Below, piece by piece: positions 1 to 6,525 of a DNA stretch of 6,980 nucleotides. Position numbers and translations under genes: made by a program. Below the pieces are notes generated by a model. That model made no database searches. It was not told the DNA's origin and saw only the letters and a program-made list of their open reading frames with translations. Position 1 is the stretch's first letter. The number at the start of each line of letters is the position of its first letter. This stretch comes from a bacterium (GTDB taxonomy: Bacteria; JALSQH01), in NCBI GenBank assembly GCA_026985515.1, contig JALSQH010000237.1, positions 1 through 6,980 on the forward strand, given 5' to 3'.

Positions 1-1
1 T

Positions 2-643
2 CTCGCCGAGCAGGCTGGAGCCACAAGTATTGTGTGTCACCTTAGGGAGGACAGAAGACATATTCAGGACAGGGACCTGGAACTCCTCAGAAAAATTGTG
101 AAGACAAGACTCAATCTGGAAATGGCGCCAGTGGACGAAATGGTAAGAATAGCCCTCAATGTTCAGCCTGATCAGGTCACACTGGTTCCCGAAAGAAGAG
201 AGGAAATTACCACAGAGGGCGGACTTGATGTTGTATCTCACTTCAACGCCCTTCAGTCAAGGATAAGGGTATTGAAAGAAGCAGGAATAGTTGTAAGCCT
301 TTTCATTGATCCCGATCCAGAACAGGTTAAGGCTGCTCACAAAATAAGTGTCGATGCCATTGAACTTCACACGGGAAGGTATGCAGAGGCAAAAAAGAGG
401 GAACTTATGCGTGAAGAATGGGAGAGGATCAGAGATATGGCCAGGCTGGGGAGAAAACTGGGACTTGATGTCCATGCAGGGCATGGTTTAAACTACCGGA
501 ATGTTAGGCCAATAGCTGCCATAGAGGAGATTGAAGAACTCAACATCGGTCACAGCATTGTGGCAAGGGCTGTTTTTGTTGGATTTGAGAGGGCCGTAAA
601 GGAGATGCTGGAACTCATTGCAACTCCCTCTGTGGATTTTTAA
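2..643 (+). CDS. pdxJ: Pyridoxine 5'-phosphate synthase PdxJ, 5'-truncated by the window edge
   Basis: PdxJ condenses 1-deoxyxylulose 5-phosphate with 3-amino-2-oxopropyl phosphate to give pyridoxine 5'-phosphate, the last ring-forming step of the DXP-dependent vitamin B6 route; it is a cytosolic TIM-barrel enzyme. The reading frame is open from base 2, giving 213 visible residues. Against my memory of the 243-residue E. coli protein, about 32 N-terminal residues are missing and the rest aligns without gaps. Visible motifs are HLREDRRHI (His13, E. coli His45), NLEMA (Glu40, E. coli Glu72), TTEGGLDV, SLFIDPDPEQ, IELHTGRYA, AGHGLNY (His161, E. coli His193) and LNIGHSIVARAV. All catalytic residues in the visible part are intact. 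The GTG at 32 lies inside the conserved HLRED region, so it is not the real start. No convincing terminator follows, so some read-through into rpoD is possible. Confidence 0.96.
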   Translation, partial: LAEQAGATSIVCHLREDRRHIQDRDLELLRKIVKTRLNLEMAPVDEMVRIALNVQPDQVTLVPERREEITTEGGLDVVSHFNALQSRIRVLKEAGIVVSLFIDPDPEQVKAAHKISVDAIELHTGRYAEAKKRELMREEWERIRDMARLGRKLGLDVHAGHGLNYRNVRPIAAIEEIEELNIGHSIVARAVFVGFERAVKEMLELIATPSVDF

Positions 644-654
644 AAAATTTTTCT

Positions 655-682
655 TTGAAAAAATTTCAGGGAGGATTATAAT
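655..682 (+). promoter_or_regulatory. Sigma-70 type promoter for the rpoD-suf operon
   Basis: TTGAAA (655-660) and a perfect TATAAT (677-682) are separated by 16 bases, so transcription should start near 689, leaving a leader of about 75 bases before rpoD. It lies directly behind the pdxJ stop and is the only good promoter seen before the four-gene cluster. RpoD would be expected to recognise this promoter itself (inference). Confidence 0.75.
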
Positions 683-726
683 AGTATAGTAGATTGGTAA
701 TGTTTTGGAACAAGGGAGGGGAAAGA

Positions 727-762
727 TTGTCAAAAAAGAAGGTAAGCAGAAGGGAGTGGTGA
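727..762 (+). CDS. Possible 11-codon leader peptide upstream of and in frame with rpoD
   Basis: A TTG at 727 sits 5 bases after a strong Shine-Dalgarno sequence, AAGGGAGGGG (712-721). It opens a short frame, MSKKKVSRREW, that ends in TGA at 760-762, three bases before the rpoD ATG and in the same frame. The frame could also be entered at ATG 700, giving 20 codons, but that start has no ribosome site. Its Lys/Arg content resembles the start of RpoD ([16 protein letters not shown]). It may be a leader peptide coupled to rpoD translation, the remains of a longer RpoD N-terminus cut by a UGA, or chance. There is no homology support. Confidence 0.3.
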   Translation: MSKKKVSRREW

Positions 763-765
763 AAT

Positions 766-2397
766 ATGGCAAGAAAAACCCTGAAAAAGGGCGAAAAAAA
801 GAAAAAAAAGAAAATTGATCTCGACATAGAAATGGAAGATTTGCCTGAAGAAATGGAACTTGAGGAGAGTCCTTTTCTTGAAGAACTGGAGAGAGACTTC
901 TATCCTGTGGAGGAGGATTTCTTTACTTTAAATGACCTCACAATGGATATTGAGGGGGAGACACCTGATCTGTATGAATCTGAGATTGATTCCAAAAATC
1001 TCAACTCCGTAAGCCTCTACTTTAAAGAAATGGGGGAAATTCCCCTTATTTCCCACGAGAAGGAAATCGAATTATCCAAAAAGATTAAGGAAGGTGAAAA
1101 GGAGATAATCTCCATTCTCACCACAAACAACTTCTTCATGATGCGACTCAAAGAGGAAAAAGATAAACTGGCAAGGAACAAGATCAAACTGAGAAACCTC
1201 ATTGAGCTGAGTGACGAAGAAGAGGCAAGAATAAGTGAGGATCAGATTGAGGATGTTCTTCATCTAATAGAAAGATTAATCAAGCGGAGGGAAGAAGCCA
1301 ACAGACTGAAAGAAAAGATCAAACATGAGACATCTGAAGAAAAGAAAAAGGAGTATGAGAAAAAACTTCAGAAGAAGGAAGAATCCATAAGAAAACTTCT
1401 GGGAAAAATAAAATTTAACAGAGATTTCCTGGACAAAGTTATCACTGAAATAAAAATGTATGACTCTGAAATCAGAAAGGCCCATCAGGAAATAGAATTC
1501 TACAAGACCAAACTGGCAAGCAACAGAATCGATGAGGATGAAAAAATAATCTGGAAACAGAAAATCAGAAACAGTGAAAATGCAATTAAGGAGATACTTG
1601 AGAAACTTGGCACAACTGAAGAGGAATTTCAGGAATTTCTTAATAAGCTCAAGGAAGCAGAGGCAAGAATCAGAGAGGCAAGAAATGAGCTGATGCAGGC
1701 TAACCTGAGGCTTGTTATCTCAATTGCAAAGAAGTATGTTGGAAGGGGATTAACTCTGAACGACCTGATTCAGGAAGGAAACCTCGGATTAATCAAAGCA
1801 GTGGAGAGATTTGACTTCAGCAAAGGCTTCAAATTCTCCACATACGCAACATGGTGGATAAGACAATCAATAACACGTGCCATTGCAAATAAAGCAAGAA
1901 CAATCAGGATACCTGTTCATATGCTGGATATTATCAACAATATTCTCAATGTTTCAAGGGAATTGAGCAGTGAGCTGGGAAGAGAACCCACAGAGGAAGA
2001 AATTGCCGAAAGAACAGGATTGTCAGTCGAGCGAATAAAAGAGATCAAAAAACTTGTCAAAGAACCCATTTCCCTTGATGAGCCCATCAGTGAAGGAGAG
2101 GAAAATACCGTTGCCTACTTCGTTCCTGATACAAAAACACCAACTCCTCTTGAAGCAACGGTCAGCAAGCAGCTATCCGAAAAGACTCTTCAGCTTCTCT
2201 CACTCCTGACTGAAAGGGAAGCAAAGATTTTAGAGATGAGATTTGGTCTCAGGGGAGAAAAGGAACACACCCTTGAGGAAATTGGACAGTACTTTAACCT
2301 CAGCAGGGAAAGGATCAGACAGATAGAGGCAGAGGCGATAAGAAAACTCCGCTCCCCTGAAATTGGAAAAGATCTCAAGGACTTCATAGAAGACTGA
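766..2397 (+). CDS. rpoD: RNA polymerase primary sigma factor RpoD (sigma-70 family)
   Basis: This is the housekeeping sigma factor that directs core RNA polymerase to -35/-10 promoters. It has 543 residues. Region 1.2 lies at about 75-110 ([20 protein letters not shown]). A Lys/Glu-rich, mostly helical non-conserved insert follows at about 115-300. Region 2 is at about 301-386 with [23 protein letters not shown] and the promoter-melting [19 protein letters not shown]. Region 3 is at about 387-460 ([26 protein letters not shown]). Region 4 is at about 465-543, with MRFGL and the -35-binding helix-turn-helix [20 protein letters not shown]. The primary-sigma signatures in regions 2 and 4 are complete. 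The N-terminus is unusual: a basic start with six consecutive lysines, then an acidic stretch, and no recognisable region 1.1. ATG 766 is chosen because AGGGAG lies 9 bases upstream and an in-frame TGA blocks longer versions. sufC follows after 9 bases. Confidence 0.97.
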   Translation: MARKTLKKGEKKKKKKIDLDIEMEDLPEEMELEESPFLEELERDFYPVEEDFFTLNDLTMDIEGETPDLYESEIDSKNLNSVSLYFKEMGEIPLISHEKEIELSKKIKEGEKEIISILTTNNFFMMRLKEEKDKLARNKIKLRNLIELSDEEEARISEDQIEDVLHLIERLIKRREEANRLKEKIKHETSEEKKKEYEKKLQKKEESIRKLLGKIKFNRDFLDKVITEIKMYDSEIRKAHQEIEFYKTKLASNRIDEDEKIIWKQKIRNSENAIKEILEKLGTTEEEFQEFLNKLKEAEARIREARNELMQANLRLVISIAKKYVGRGLTLNDLIQEGNLGLIKAVERFDFSKGFKFSTYATWWIRQSITRAIANKARTIRIPVHMLDIINNILNVSRELSSELGREPTEEEIAERTGLSVERIKEIKKLVKEPISLDEPISEGEENTVAYFVPDTKTPTPLEATVSKQLSEKTLQLLSLLTEREAKILEMRFGLRGEKEHTLEEIGQYFNLSRERIRQIEAEAIRKLRSPEIGKDLKDFIED

Positions 2398-2406
2398 GGA
2401 GGAAAT

Positions 2407-3120
2407 ATGTTAAAACTGGAAAACCTTGATGTTGCAATTGCCGAAACAGGTGAAATACGTCTCAAAAATATTAATCTGACCATTAAACCTGGTGAGCTTC
2501 ATGTACTGATGGGACCTAATGGAAGCGGAAAAAGCACCCTGGCAAATACCATTCTTGGATCAGAAAGATACAAAATAGTCAGGGGGAAGATTCTCCTGGA
2601 TGGAGAGGAGATACAGAATTTACCACCTGAGGAAAGGGTAAAAAAGGGAATCTTTGTTTCATTCCAGTCTCCTCCAGAAATTTCCATGGTCAACTACATG
2701 AGATTTCTGAAATCAGTCCTTGAAGCACATGGACTGGATCCCGATGAAAAGAGAATAAAGGGAATTCTCAGAAAAGTTGGACTTGATGAAGAATTTCTGA
2801 AAAGGGACGTGAATAAGGGATTCTCAGGGGGAGAAAAGAAGAGAGCAGAAATGGCACAGCTTCTCCTGTTGAAGCCATCATACACAGTCCTTGATGAACC
2901 TGATTCTGGAGTGGATGTTGACTCCCTCAAATTCATCGCTGGAACCATAAACGAAATTCTCAGCAGAAAAGCAGGAGTGCTTCTAATCACTCATTCAGCA
3001 AGGATACTTTCACAGCTTCCTTCAAATTTCATGGTACATATTCTGGTGGATGGGGAAATAAGGGCAACAGGTGGTCCGGAGCTTGTCCATAGAATAGAAA
3101 AAGAGGGTTTCGGGAGTTAA
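2407..3120 (+). CDS. sufC: Fe-S cluster assembly ATPase SufC
   Basis: SufC is the soluble ABC-type ATPase of the SufBC2D scaffold; ATP-driven dimerisation reshapes SufB-SufD so that an Fe-S cluster can be built. It has 237 residues, close to the usual family length. In order: Walker A GPNGSGKS (36-43), Q-loop Gln87 in SFQSPPE, ABC signature FSGGEKKR (139-146), Walker B ending in LDEPDSG with catalytic Glu164, and switch His196 in THSARIL. The LDEPDSGVDVDSL stretch is the SufC-type D-loop region; the Pro after Glu differs from E. coli (Ser there) and recalls archaeal-type SufC, as I remember those sequences. No membrane segments are present. ATG 2407 directly follows GAGGAGGAAAT, which overlaps the rpoD stop region, so translation is probably coupled to rpoD. 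One base separates its TAA from sufB. Confidence 0.95.
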   Translation: MLKLENLDVAIAETGEIRLKNINLTIKPGELHVLMGPNGSGKSTLANTILGSERYKIVRGKILLDGEEIQNLPPEERVKKGIFVSFQSPPEISMVNYMRFLKSVLEAHGLDPDEKRIKGILRKVGLDEEFLKRDVNKGFSGGEKKRAEMAQLLLLKPSYTVLDEPDSGVDVDSLKFIAGTINEILSRKAGVLLITHSARILSQLPSNFMVHILVDGEIRATGGPELVHRIEKEGFGS

Positions 3121-3121
3121 C

Positions 3122-4426
3122 ATGTGGAACTTCGCAAGAAAACTGGGTGAACAGGCTGGAGAACCGGAATGGCTTATAAAAATCAGAGAAGAAGCAGAAT
3201 CTTTTATCGATTCTGCACCATTTCCAGAAGAGATAAAGCCTGTCAATCTTGAAGAGTATGATCCTCTGGGAAAGGGTGATATTGAACTTCCTGACATAAA
3301 GGATCCGAGAAATATACCTCCGGAAATAAGAAACATGCTTACCAAAATGGGTATTCCTGAGAGGGAATGGCCCCTTGTGCTGGGAATGATTCAGGTTGAT
3401 ACGGCATCGAGTACCTCCTCCCTAAAAGGTTACTTTGAAAAACTGGGAGTCACACTGCTTCCATTGAGGGAGGCTCTCAAAACTCTGGATGAAGCAAGAG
3501 AATACGCCTTTAAATTGATGCCATACAGGGAAAACAAAATAGTAGCCTATCACACGGCGTACTGGAATGGTGGAGTTTTTCTGAAAATTGGAAAGGGTGT
3601 ACACATTCCCCAGCCACTTCACACATATTTTCTCATAACAGAATCGAAACTTGCACAGGCTGACCATGCACTCTTTATACTTGAAGAGGGAAGCAGTGCC
3701 ACCCTGATTGAGGGATGTACGGCTCCCATTCTCTCAAGATTTTCTGCCCATCTTGGTGCCACAGAGGTGTATGTAAAGAAAAACGCCAGAGCAAAAGTGG
3801 TGGTTCTTCAAAACTGGCCCGGTTATGTACATACAAGGCCCTATACAAGGGTTGTTGTGGAAGAAGGTGGAGAAATTGAAGTTGTGGTGGCAATTTTAGG
3901 TACTGGAAAATCCTCAGGAAGGTATGAAGAGATATTTTTAAAAGGAAAGGGAGCAAAGGCAAAGGTTTACAGTATTTCCTTTGTAAGGGGTCAGGGTTAT
4001 CTGGATGATGTAATAAAAATCTATCTTGAAGCTCCCGAGACGGGGGGCATAATCAACACCAAAGGTGTTGTAAAGGACAGTGGCATCAGCAATTCCTATA
4101 CATCCATTGTGGCAAAAGAGACAGCTGATAATTCCCTGGGGCACATTGAGTGCACGGGACTGCTTCTGAATGATGGAGCCATCCATTCAACCTATCCCCT
4201 CATAAGATCAAAAAACAGAACATCCCAGCTGGAGCACGAGGCCTTTGTGGGTAAAATAGAGGAACAGATCATTGAGTATATGAGGAGCAGAGGATTAACT
4301 GAAGAAGAAGCCCTTTCTCTCGTTCTCAGGGGTTACATAGACCCGGTTGCAGAGATGATTCCATTTGAATTCTCTGCGGAGATAAGAAAAATGGCCTACA
4401 TTCTTGCTGAAAGGGGTGGTGCATGA
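3122..4426 (+). CDS. sufB: Fe-S cluster scaffold protein SufB
   Basis: SufB is the subunit of the SufBCD complex on which the nascent cluster is thought to form. This 434-residue protein is somewhat shorter than typical SufB (about 470-495). The SufB hallmark EGCTAP is present with Cys199 (E. coli Cys254), followed by QNW (230-232; E. coli Gln285/Trp287). Cys344 lies exactly 28 residues before His372 of LEHEA, the same spacing as E. coli Cys405 and His433, so the interface cluster ligand and the His-Glu pair (372-373) are kept. Cys199 and Cys344 are the only cysteines. The beta-helix core spans about 140-360 and the C-terminal helices YMRSRGLTEEEALSLVLRGY end the protein. ATG 3122 has GGGAG 5 bases upstream. 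The TGA overlaps the sufD start in an ATGA. Calling it SufB rather than SufD rests on EGCTAP and both cysteines. Confidence 0.92.
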   Translation: MWNFARKLGEQAGEPEWLIKIREEAESFIDSAPFPEEIKPVNLEEYDPLGKGDIELPDIKDPRNIPPEIRNMLTKMGIPEREWPLVLGMIQVDTASSTSSLKGYFEKLGVTLLPLREALKTLDEAREYAFKLMPYRENKIVAYHTAYWNGGVFLKIGKGVHIPQPLHTYFLITESKLAQADHALFILEEGSSATLIEGCTAPILSRFSAHLGATEVYVKKNARAKVVVLQNWPGYVHTRPYTRVVVEEGGEIEVVVAILGTGKSSGRYEEIFLKGKGAKAKVYSISFVRGQGYLDDVIKIYLEAPETGGIINTKGVVKDSGISNSYTSIVAKETADNSLGHIECTGLLLNDGAIHSTYPLIRSKNRTSQLEHEAFVGKIEEQIIEYMRSRGLTEEEALSLVLRGYIDPVAEMIPFEFSAEIRKMAYILAERGGA

Positions 4427-5511
4427 AAATTGAGGAAGTAATAAAACCTCACATGGAAGAAAGAATCAGGGAGATAAAGGAAATACCAGATGAGACAAAG
4501 GATCTCCTCAGGGTGATGGGTATCCCTGAAGATGAGTGGAATTTCACCGTCGGTCTCGGCACCACTCTTCCCCCCAGATATAAAAGGCTAAGGGATACTC
4601 TGCTGAAGGAAGGTGTGACTTTCGAAGAAGAGAAGGATGAAAATTCTTCAAAATTAAAAATAGAATTCCCACCTGACAGGGAAATTTCAACAACCCTTTA
4701 CCTTTCCTGTCTCTCTGAGTGCGCCCTTCAGCCACACAAAAACATAAAAATAACTTTCAGAAGAGGATCCACGGGTACAGTGGTGATTGGAGGACCAGTA
4801 CCAAAGCTTTTCAAAACCACTGCAATGACAAGCAACATCGAAGTGGAACTGGAGGAAAATGCAAGGGGAGATGTTGCGCTTCTCTTCAGTTATGATATGG
4901 AAACTGCAGCTCGAAATAATGTAAAGATAAGAGCTGGAAAGAAAAGCGTTCTTGCCATTTCTGGAGTTATCTTTGATCCAGGAAAAGACCTTGGAATAAA
5001 GTGGGAATTCACCGCCGGTGACGACTCAAAGATCCTCTTTGATGAAATTGGCTTTCTCCACAGAAGGGAAAATTACAGGGGAAGCTGGACAGAAGTCACA
5101 GTGGGCGGGAAAAGGGTGGATGTGAAAATCAACAGCGCAGATTTTGCTCTGGGAAACGGAACAAGCAGGGCTATCTACATTGCAAAGGTGCTCAGAGGCG
5201 CAAAGGGAGCAACTGTGGAAATTGAGTCTTATTCAATGGACTTCTCCAGTGGCGCAGATAAAACTTTTCTGCCTGGATTCTACACAGAAGAAGATGAAGT
5301 TACTCTCTCTCACTCAGCTGGCAGTGCACATCTCACCGAGGAAAAGGTGGAATACTTAAAAAGCAGGGGATTATCTGACTCAGATATTTCACGAATAATC
5401 ATTGATACAGTTCTCGAAAAAACCGTTTACAACAAACTGCCAGAAGAATTTGTGGAGGAGACATACAACTACACAAGATTTATCCTTTCCAGGGAACACA
5501 TCAAAATTTAA
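4423..5511 (+). CDS. sufD: SufD-like partner of SufB (SufB/SufD family)
   Basis: This is the predicted third subunit of the Suf scaffold, pairing with SufB and SufC. It has 362 residues against roughly 420 in E. coli SufD. The C-terminal third carries the family pattern: SADFALGNGTSRA, then DEVTLSHSAGSAH with His297 (the likely counterpart of E. coli SufD His360 at the SufB interface), then VEYLKSRGLSDSDISRIII. There is no EGCTAP motif, which separates it from SufB. The N-terminal part is divergent and contains the only two cysteines as a C-x3-C pair (96 and 100). Residues about 23-40 (DETKDLLRVMGIPEDEW) resemble residues 68-83 of the neighbouring SufB. The ATG overlaps the sufB TGA (ATGA), with AAGGGGTGG upstream, so translation is coupled. 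It could be a second, divergent SufB paralogue rather than a true SufD; family membership itself is firm. Confidence 0.85.
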   Translation: MKIEEVIKPHMEERIREIKEIPDETKDLLRVMGIPEDEWNFTVGLGTTLPPRYKRLRDTLLKEGVTFEEEKDENSSKLKIEFPPDREISTTLYLSCLSECALQPHKNIKITFRRGSTGTVVIGGPVPKLFKTTAMTSNIEVELEENARGDVALLFSYDMETAARNNVKIRAGKKSVLAISGVIFDPGKDLGIKWEFTAGDDSKILFDEIGFLHRRENYRGSWTEVTVGGKRVDVKINSADFALGNGTSRAIYIAKVLRGAKGATVEIESYSMDFSSGADKTFLPGFYTEEDEVTLSHSAGSAHLTEEKVEYLKSRGLSDSDISRIIIDTVLEKTVYNKLPEEFVEETYNYTRFILSREHIKI

Positions 5512-5562
5512 TTACACCGTGGGAGATTCTTCACCTACCCCCCTGAGATGGTGGGTGTAATT
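5510..5562. repeat. Inverted repeat across the convergent sufD / phosphatase stops
   Basis: AATTACACC (5510-5518) is the exact reverse complement of GGTGTAATT (5554-5562). A smaller competing hairpin lies inside (CACCTACC 5532-5539 with GGTGGGTG 5550-5557, one G-T pair). The outer arm covers both stop codons. It could slow or end transcription from either side, but neither side carries a proper T-run (only AAATTTT on the minus side), so a terminator role is weakly supported. Confidence 0.35.
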
Positions 5563-6150
5563 CAGAAAAACCACAGAATATCCCCTATCTTCCCGATATT
5601 TTATTAATGAATAGGAAGCAGTGGCAAACTGAACTTTCCAGAAGTATGGTGGCTTCAACCCGAGAATTCCAGCAAAAATGACTTTTAGAACAGCTGTGTG
5701 ACTCACCACAGCAATTTTCCCACCTGGGTTTTCCCTGACAATTCTGTTGAGAGCCCCTGTGGCCCTCCTCCTCAGTGAAGGAATTGGTTCAAACCCTGGC
5801 ATCCTCAATTTTTCAGGATAGGTGAGCCATAGTTTAAATTCTTCAGGATACAATCTCTCTATTTCTTCCCTGGTCTTTCCCTCCCATGCCCCAAGAGATA
5901 TGCTTCTGAAAGCCGGCTCAACAATAATTTTTGCTCCTGTCGTTTCAGAAACAGCCTTCGCAGTATCATAGGCTCTGATGAGAGGGCTTGTGTAAATAAG
6001 AGAGATTCCACTATCTTTGAGTGCTTCACCAAGTTTTTTTACCTGTAATTTTCCCTCTTCACTCAGAGGAAAATCTTCTCCTCCCCTGAATCTACCTTCT
6101 CTGTTCCCTTCAGACTCTCCATGGCGAATGAGATAAACATAGGTCTCCAT
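5512..6150 (-). CDS. Histidine phosphatase superfamily protein (phosphoglycerate-mutase-like)
   Basis: This belongs to the histidine phosphatase (PGAM-like) superfamily, which removes or transfers phosphate through a phospho-histidine; the substrate cannot be told from sequence. It has 212 residues from the chosen start. Visible are LIRHGESEGN (Arg9, nucleophile His10), PLSEEGKLQ, TSPLIRAYDTA (Arg59) and VVSHTAVLKV (second His151). The length suits PhoE/GpmB/CobC-type enzymes. The usual acid Glu, found as L-R-E before the G-x-WEG motif, is replaced: here it reads FRSISLGAWEG, with Ser83. ATG 6150 is preferred because it leads straight into the first strand and has AAGGAAG 6 bases upstream. 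The in-frame ATG at 6192 lies inside the terminator hairpin of the preceding gene and would add an uncharacteristic basic tail. No cobalamin genes are visible that would support a CobC role. The stop directly touches the sufD stop. Confidence 0.9.
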   Translation of the reverse strand: METYVYLIRHGESEGNREGRFRGGEDFPLSEEGKLQVKKLGEALKDSGISLIYTSPLIRAYDTAKAVSETTGAKIIVEPAFRSISLGAWEGKTREEIERLYPEEFKLWLTYPEKLRMPGFEPIPSLRRRATGALNRIVRENPGGKIAVVSHTAVLKVIFAGILGLKPPYFWKVQFATASYSLIKYREDRGYSVVFLNYTHHLRGVGEESPTV

Positions 6151-6173
6151 CTTCCACTTCCTTTTCCGGTTAT

Positions 6174-6201
6174 AAAAAAAGGGGGGAACCACGTTCCCCC
6201 C
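6174..6201 (-). terminator. Rho-independent terminator of the DUF5320-type gene
   Basis: On the minus strand GGGGGGAAC, the loop GTG and GTTCCCCCC form a perfect 9-bp stem, followed at once by seven T (+ strand A-run 6174-6180). It lies about 30 bases after the stop of the 6231-6497 gene. On the + strand no T-run follows, so it works only in the minus direction. Only 23 bases separate it from the phosphatase ATG. Confidence 0.93.
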
Positions 6202-6230
6202 TCATACGTGGTAGGGAGAGGGACGGACGG

Positions 6231-6497
6231 CTATTCTAATTCCTTCAATCTTTCTTCAATTCTTTCAAGTTCTCTTCTCAATCTTTCAGCCTGACCCTTC
6301 AAAAATGCCTTTTCCTCTTCCTTTGTGGGATAGTAATCATAATCATACCAGTAATCGGGATAGTCATAATAATCAAGCCACCATGGTCCATGCCTCCATC
6401 CCCAGCCCCATCCATGGTGCCAGCCACCATGCCAGCCCCATCCTCTCCACCAGCGGCCTCTTGCCCACCAGGGACCAGTTCCATCACCCCAGGGCAT
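6231..6497 (-). CDS. DUF5320-type small Trp/Gly/Tyr-rich protein with C-terminal coiled coil
   Basis: This 88-residue protein has three parts. It begins MPWGDGTGPWW, close to the M-P-x-G-D-x-T-G-P start of DUF5320 proteins as I remember them. Residues about 10-40 are a Gly/Trp/His/Arg-rich stretch, residues 41-56 are Asp/Tyr-rich (DYYDYPDYWYDYDYY), and residues about 59-88 form a charged helix, probably a coiled coil (ERLRRELERIEERLKELE). It has 14 Trp, 8 Tyr and 4 His, and no Cys. The biochemical function is unknown; family members are often found near Mrp-type ATPases and NifB/NifX-like Fe-S or Fe-Mo cofactor genes, so the nearby suf operon is suggestive only. ATG 6497 is preferred over ATG 6557 because it has an ideal ribosome site and gives the family start. 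The upstream ATG lies before the predicted transcription start. It has its own promoter and terminator, so it is a single-gene unit. No signal peptide is visible. Confidence 0.82.
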   Translation of the reverse strand: MPWGDGTGPWWARGRWWRGWGWHGGWHHGWGWGWRHGPWWLDYYDYPDYWYDYDYYPTKEEEKAFLKGQAERLRRELERIEERLKELE

Positions 6498-6500
6498 TGT

Positions 6501-6511
6501 CTCACCTCCTT
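6501..6511 (-). promoter_or_regulatory. Near-perfect Shine-Dalgarno site of the DUF5320-type gene
   Basis: The minus strand reads AAGGAGGTGAG, three bases before the ATG at 6497 (about 7 bases from the GGAGG core). It is almost fully complementary to the 3' end of 16S rRNA and decides the start codon. Confidence 0.9.
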
Positions 6512-6525
6512 GTTTTCTATTGATT

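Noticed and set aside
32-643. GTG at 32 as the start of pdxJ
   Set aside because: The frame is open to base 2 and codes the conserved residues before HLRED, so the gene is truncated by the window, not started at 32.
645-666. AT-only hairpin after pdxJ as a terminator
   Set aside because: The stem has one G-C pair and no following T-run, and it overlaps the -35 region of the rpoD promoter; more likely just A/T-rich promoter DNA.
488-772. 94-codon minus-strand frame across the pdxJ end and rpoD leader
   Set aside because: It runs antisense through pdxJ and the promoter, with no motif or ribosome site.
5144-5359. 71-codon frame inside sufD
   Set aside because: It lies wholly within sufD in another frame, with no ribosome site or known motif.
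6151-6192. Longer phosphatase starting at ATG 6192
   Set aside because: The ATG is inside the terminator stem of the upstream gene, has no ribosome site, and the added residues do not fit the family.
6305-6523. Plus-strand 72-codon frame and the overlapping minus-strand 6299-6505 frame
   Set aside because: Both are shadows of the 6231-6497 gene, which has the promoter, ribosome site, terminator and family start in its favour.
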